The notes below the pieces were generated by a model. It made no database searches. It was not told the DNA's origin and was given only the letters and a program-made list of their open reading frames with translations. Source: Sinorhizobium sp. (GTDB lineage Bacteria > Pseudomonadota > Alphaproteobacteria > Rhizobiales > Rhizobiaceae). From it: 7,274 nucleotides of DNA. Where the stretch lies: positions 1-7,274 of the forward strand of contig JAPSJG010000189.1 in assembly GCA_031178305.1 (NCBI GenBank). Direction: 5' to 3'. Below, in pieces: positions 6,469 through 7,274 of this stretch (positions are counted from its first letter, which is position 1; the number at the start of each line of letters is the position of its first letter). The translations under genes were made by a program, and so were the position numbers.

Positions 6469-6530
6469 TTTCCTAGAATCGATCACGTTTATGATTTTAG
6501 GTCGATCTGACCTAAAATCATCGTGATCTA
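6417..6530. repeat. mosaic repeat with two palindromes at the convergent gene ends
   Basis: The first palindrome pairs AGCGCGGGATG (6417-6427) with CATCCCGCGCT (6456-6466), 11 perfect base pairs, with an inner GGAAAA/TTTTCC pair (6429-6434, 6445-6450). The second pairs GATCACG (6481-6487) with CGTGATC (6522-6528) and, inside it, ATGATTTTAGGTC (6491-6503) with GACCTAAAATCAT (6509-6521), 13 perfect pairs around a 5-base loop, with a TTT bulge on the left. The sequence resembles repeats I associate with Sinorhizobium/Rhizobium intergenic regions (RIME or similar mosaic modules); copy number was not checked. The element includes the stop codon of the upstream plus-strand gene, and its last bases touch the stop of the minus-strand gene. 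Confidence 0.75.
6481..6528. terminator. possible bidirectional transcription end at the long hairpin
   Basis: A 13-bp plus 7-bp stem lies between two convergent genes, 13 bases after one stop and ending on the other. A stem this stable between converging genes could stop or protect both transcripts. No T-run follows on either strand, so it is not a classical intrinsic terminator, and the repeat origin may be the whole explanation. Confidence 0.35.
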
Positions 6531-7274
6531 ATGGCGAAGGGCGCTCAGCCCTCGTTTGAGGACGTCGATGAGGACCTGGCGCGGCTGGCGTAGGGCAAGG
6601 GCGAAGACAAGCGCCGCAGCATAGTTGAGGCAGATGGCTGACGCGAGGGCGACGATATCCGAGGTGTCGGTCAGCGCTTCCGGCAGTTGCCCATAACCGA
6701 GCCACGCAACAAGCGCCGATCCAAGGAAGAGCCCCTGCACCAGCAGGAAGTCGCCTGCCGAGACCGGCCCGAGCCGCTGCAGGAGCCATGCCAGCACGGG
6801 AAGGCGCAGGATGTAGCCGCTCACTGCATACGCGGCGGCGACGCCGACGGCACCCCATTGCAGGCCGACCATGAAAGCGGCCACCGTCGTCAGCGACGAA
6901 TAGATGCCCCAGCGGAACATCGTCTTCGTTTCGCCCTGACAGATGAAAATCCACCCGGTGGTGCTTGAGACCGGCTGCATCAGGCTCGCGACACCGAGCC
7001 AGGCGAAGATCGGCGCGACGGGCAGCCATTTTTCGCCGAAGAGGATGCCGACGGCCGGCTCGGCCGCCAAGGTGAGCGCCGCTATCGCGGGCATGGTGAC
7101 CATGGCCAGCAGCCAGTTGGTGCGGAGATAGACGTCGCGGAAGCGCACCTTGTCCTCCTGGATGCGGCTCATCAGCGGGATCATCACGCGGGAGAGCGGC
7201 TGCGTGATGTTCTGCAGCGGGAACAGCAAAAGCTTGTAGGCACGGTCGTAATAGCCGAGTTCGACCGGTCCTGA
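6528..7274 (-). CDS. Wzx/PST-type polysaccharide flippase, C-terminal half
   Basis: This is an integral inner-membrane transporter of the polysaccharide exporter (MVF/PST, WzxC/ExoT-like) family, which flips lipid-linked oligosaccharide units to the periplasm. The frame is open from the right edge (first residues SGPVELGYYDRAYKL) to TAG at 6530-6528, giving 248 residues, about half the usual 480-500. The GYYDRAYKLLLFPLQNITQPLSRV stretch (split here as residues 8-15 and 16-30) and ILFGEKWLP (77-85) are typical of this family. Hydrophobic segments lie at about 53-78, 85-111, 121-138, 142-166, 176-194 and 206-228 of the fragment. No start codon is called: the TTG at 7229 lies inside the conserved region and is an ordinary Leu codon. 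It is convergent with the pyruvyl transferase and probably belongs to a polysaccharide cluster continuing to the right. An exact symbol such as exoT is not justified. Confidence 0.88.
   Translation of the reverse strand, partial: SGPVELGYYDRAYKLLLFPLQNITQPLSRVMIPLMSRIQEDKVRFRDVYLRTNWLLAMVTMPAIAALTLAAEPAVGILFGEKWLPVAPIFAWLGVASLMQPVSSTTGWIFICQGETKTMFRWGIYSSLTTVAAFMVGLQWGAVGVAAAYAVSGYILRLPVLAWLLQRLGPVSAGDFLLVQGLFLGSALVAWLGYGQLPEALTDTSDIVALASAICLNYAAALVFALALRQPRQVLIDVLKRGLSALRH

Overview
The window reads as part of an alphaproteobacterial, Rhizobiaceae-type replicon, most like Sinorhizobium/Ensifer. The grounds are high GC with strong GC3 codon bias, a pcaR-pcaIJF layout like that of rhizobia, two intergenic mosaic repeats of a style familiar from Sinorhizobium genomes, and neighbouring surface-polysaccharide genes. 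The species and replicon cannot be fixed from the sequence alone.

Left block (1-3723): the last steps of the beta-ketoadipate pathway for aromatic breakdown. On the minus strand, pcaI, pcaJ and pcaF form a tight operon. PcaIJ moves CoA from succinyl-CoA to 3-oxoadipate, and PcaF cleaves 3-oxoadipyl-CoA to succinyl-CoA and acetyl-CoA. pcaF runs off the left edge. Divergent from it on the plus strand is pcaR, an IclR-family regulator. The 175-bp gap between them holds a mirrored pair of 9-bp arms that is a strong candidate PcaR operator overlapping both promoters.

Middle block (3724-5136): a two-hairpin intergenic repeat of about 108 bp (RIME-like), then a minus-strand redoxin gene with a CxxC site and more relaxed codon use than its neighbours, then about 550 bp in which I recognise no gene. 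This looks like an accessory segment between the pca locus and the polysaccharide genes.

Right block (5137-7274): a plus-strand polysaccharide pyruvyl transferase and, convergent to it, the C-terminal half of a Wzx/PST-type polysaccharide flippase that runs off the right edge. Together they suggest the edge of an exopolysaccharide or other surface-glycan cluster. A second mosaic repeat with two palindromes lies exactly at the convergent ends. It supplies the last 16-17 codons of the pyruvyl transferase and touches the stop codon of the flippase.

I see no tRNA, rRNA, CRISPR array, intact insertion sequence or clear new defence or metabolic system. The points most worth a second look are the repeat-encoded tail of the pyruvyl transferase, the symmetric operator between pcaI and pcaR, and the isolated redoxin with its unexplained upstream region.
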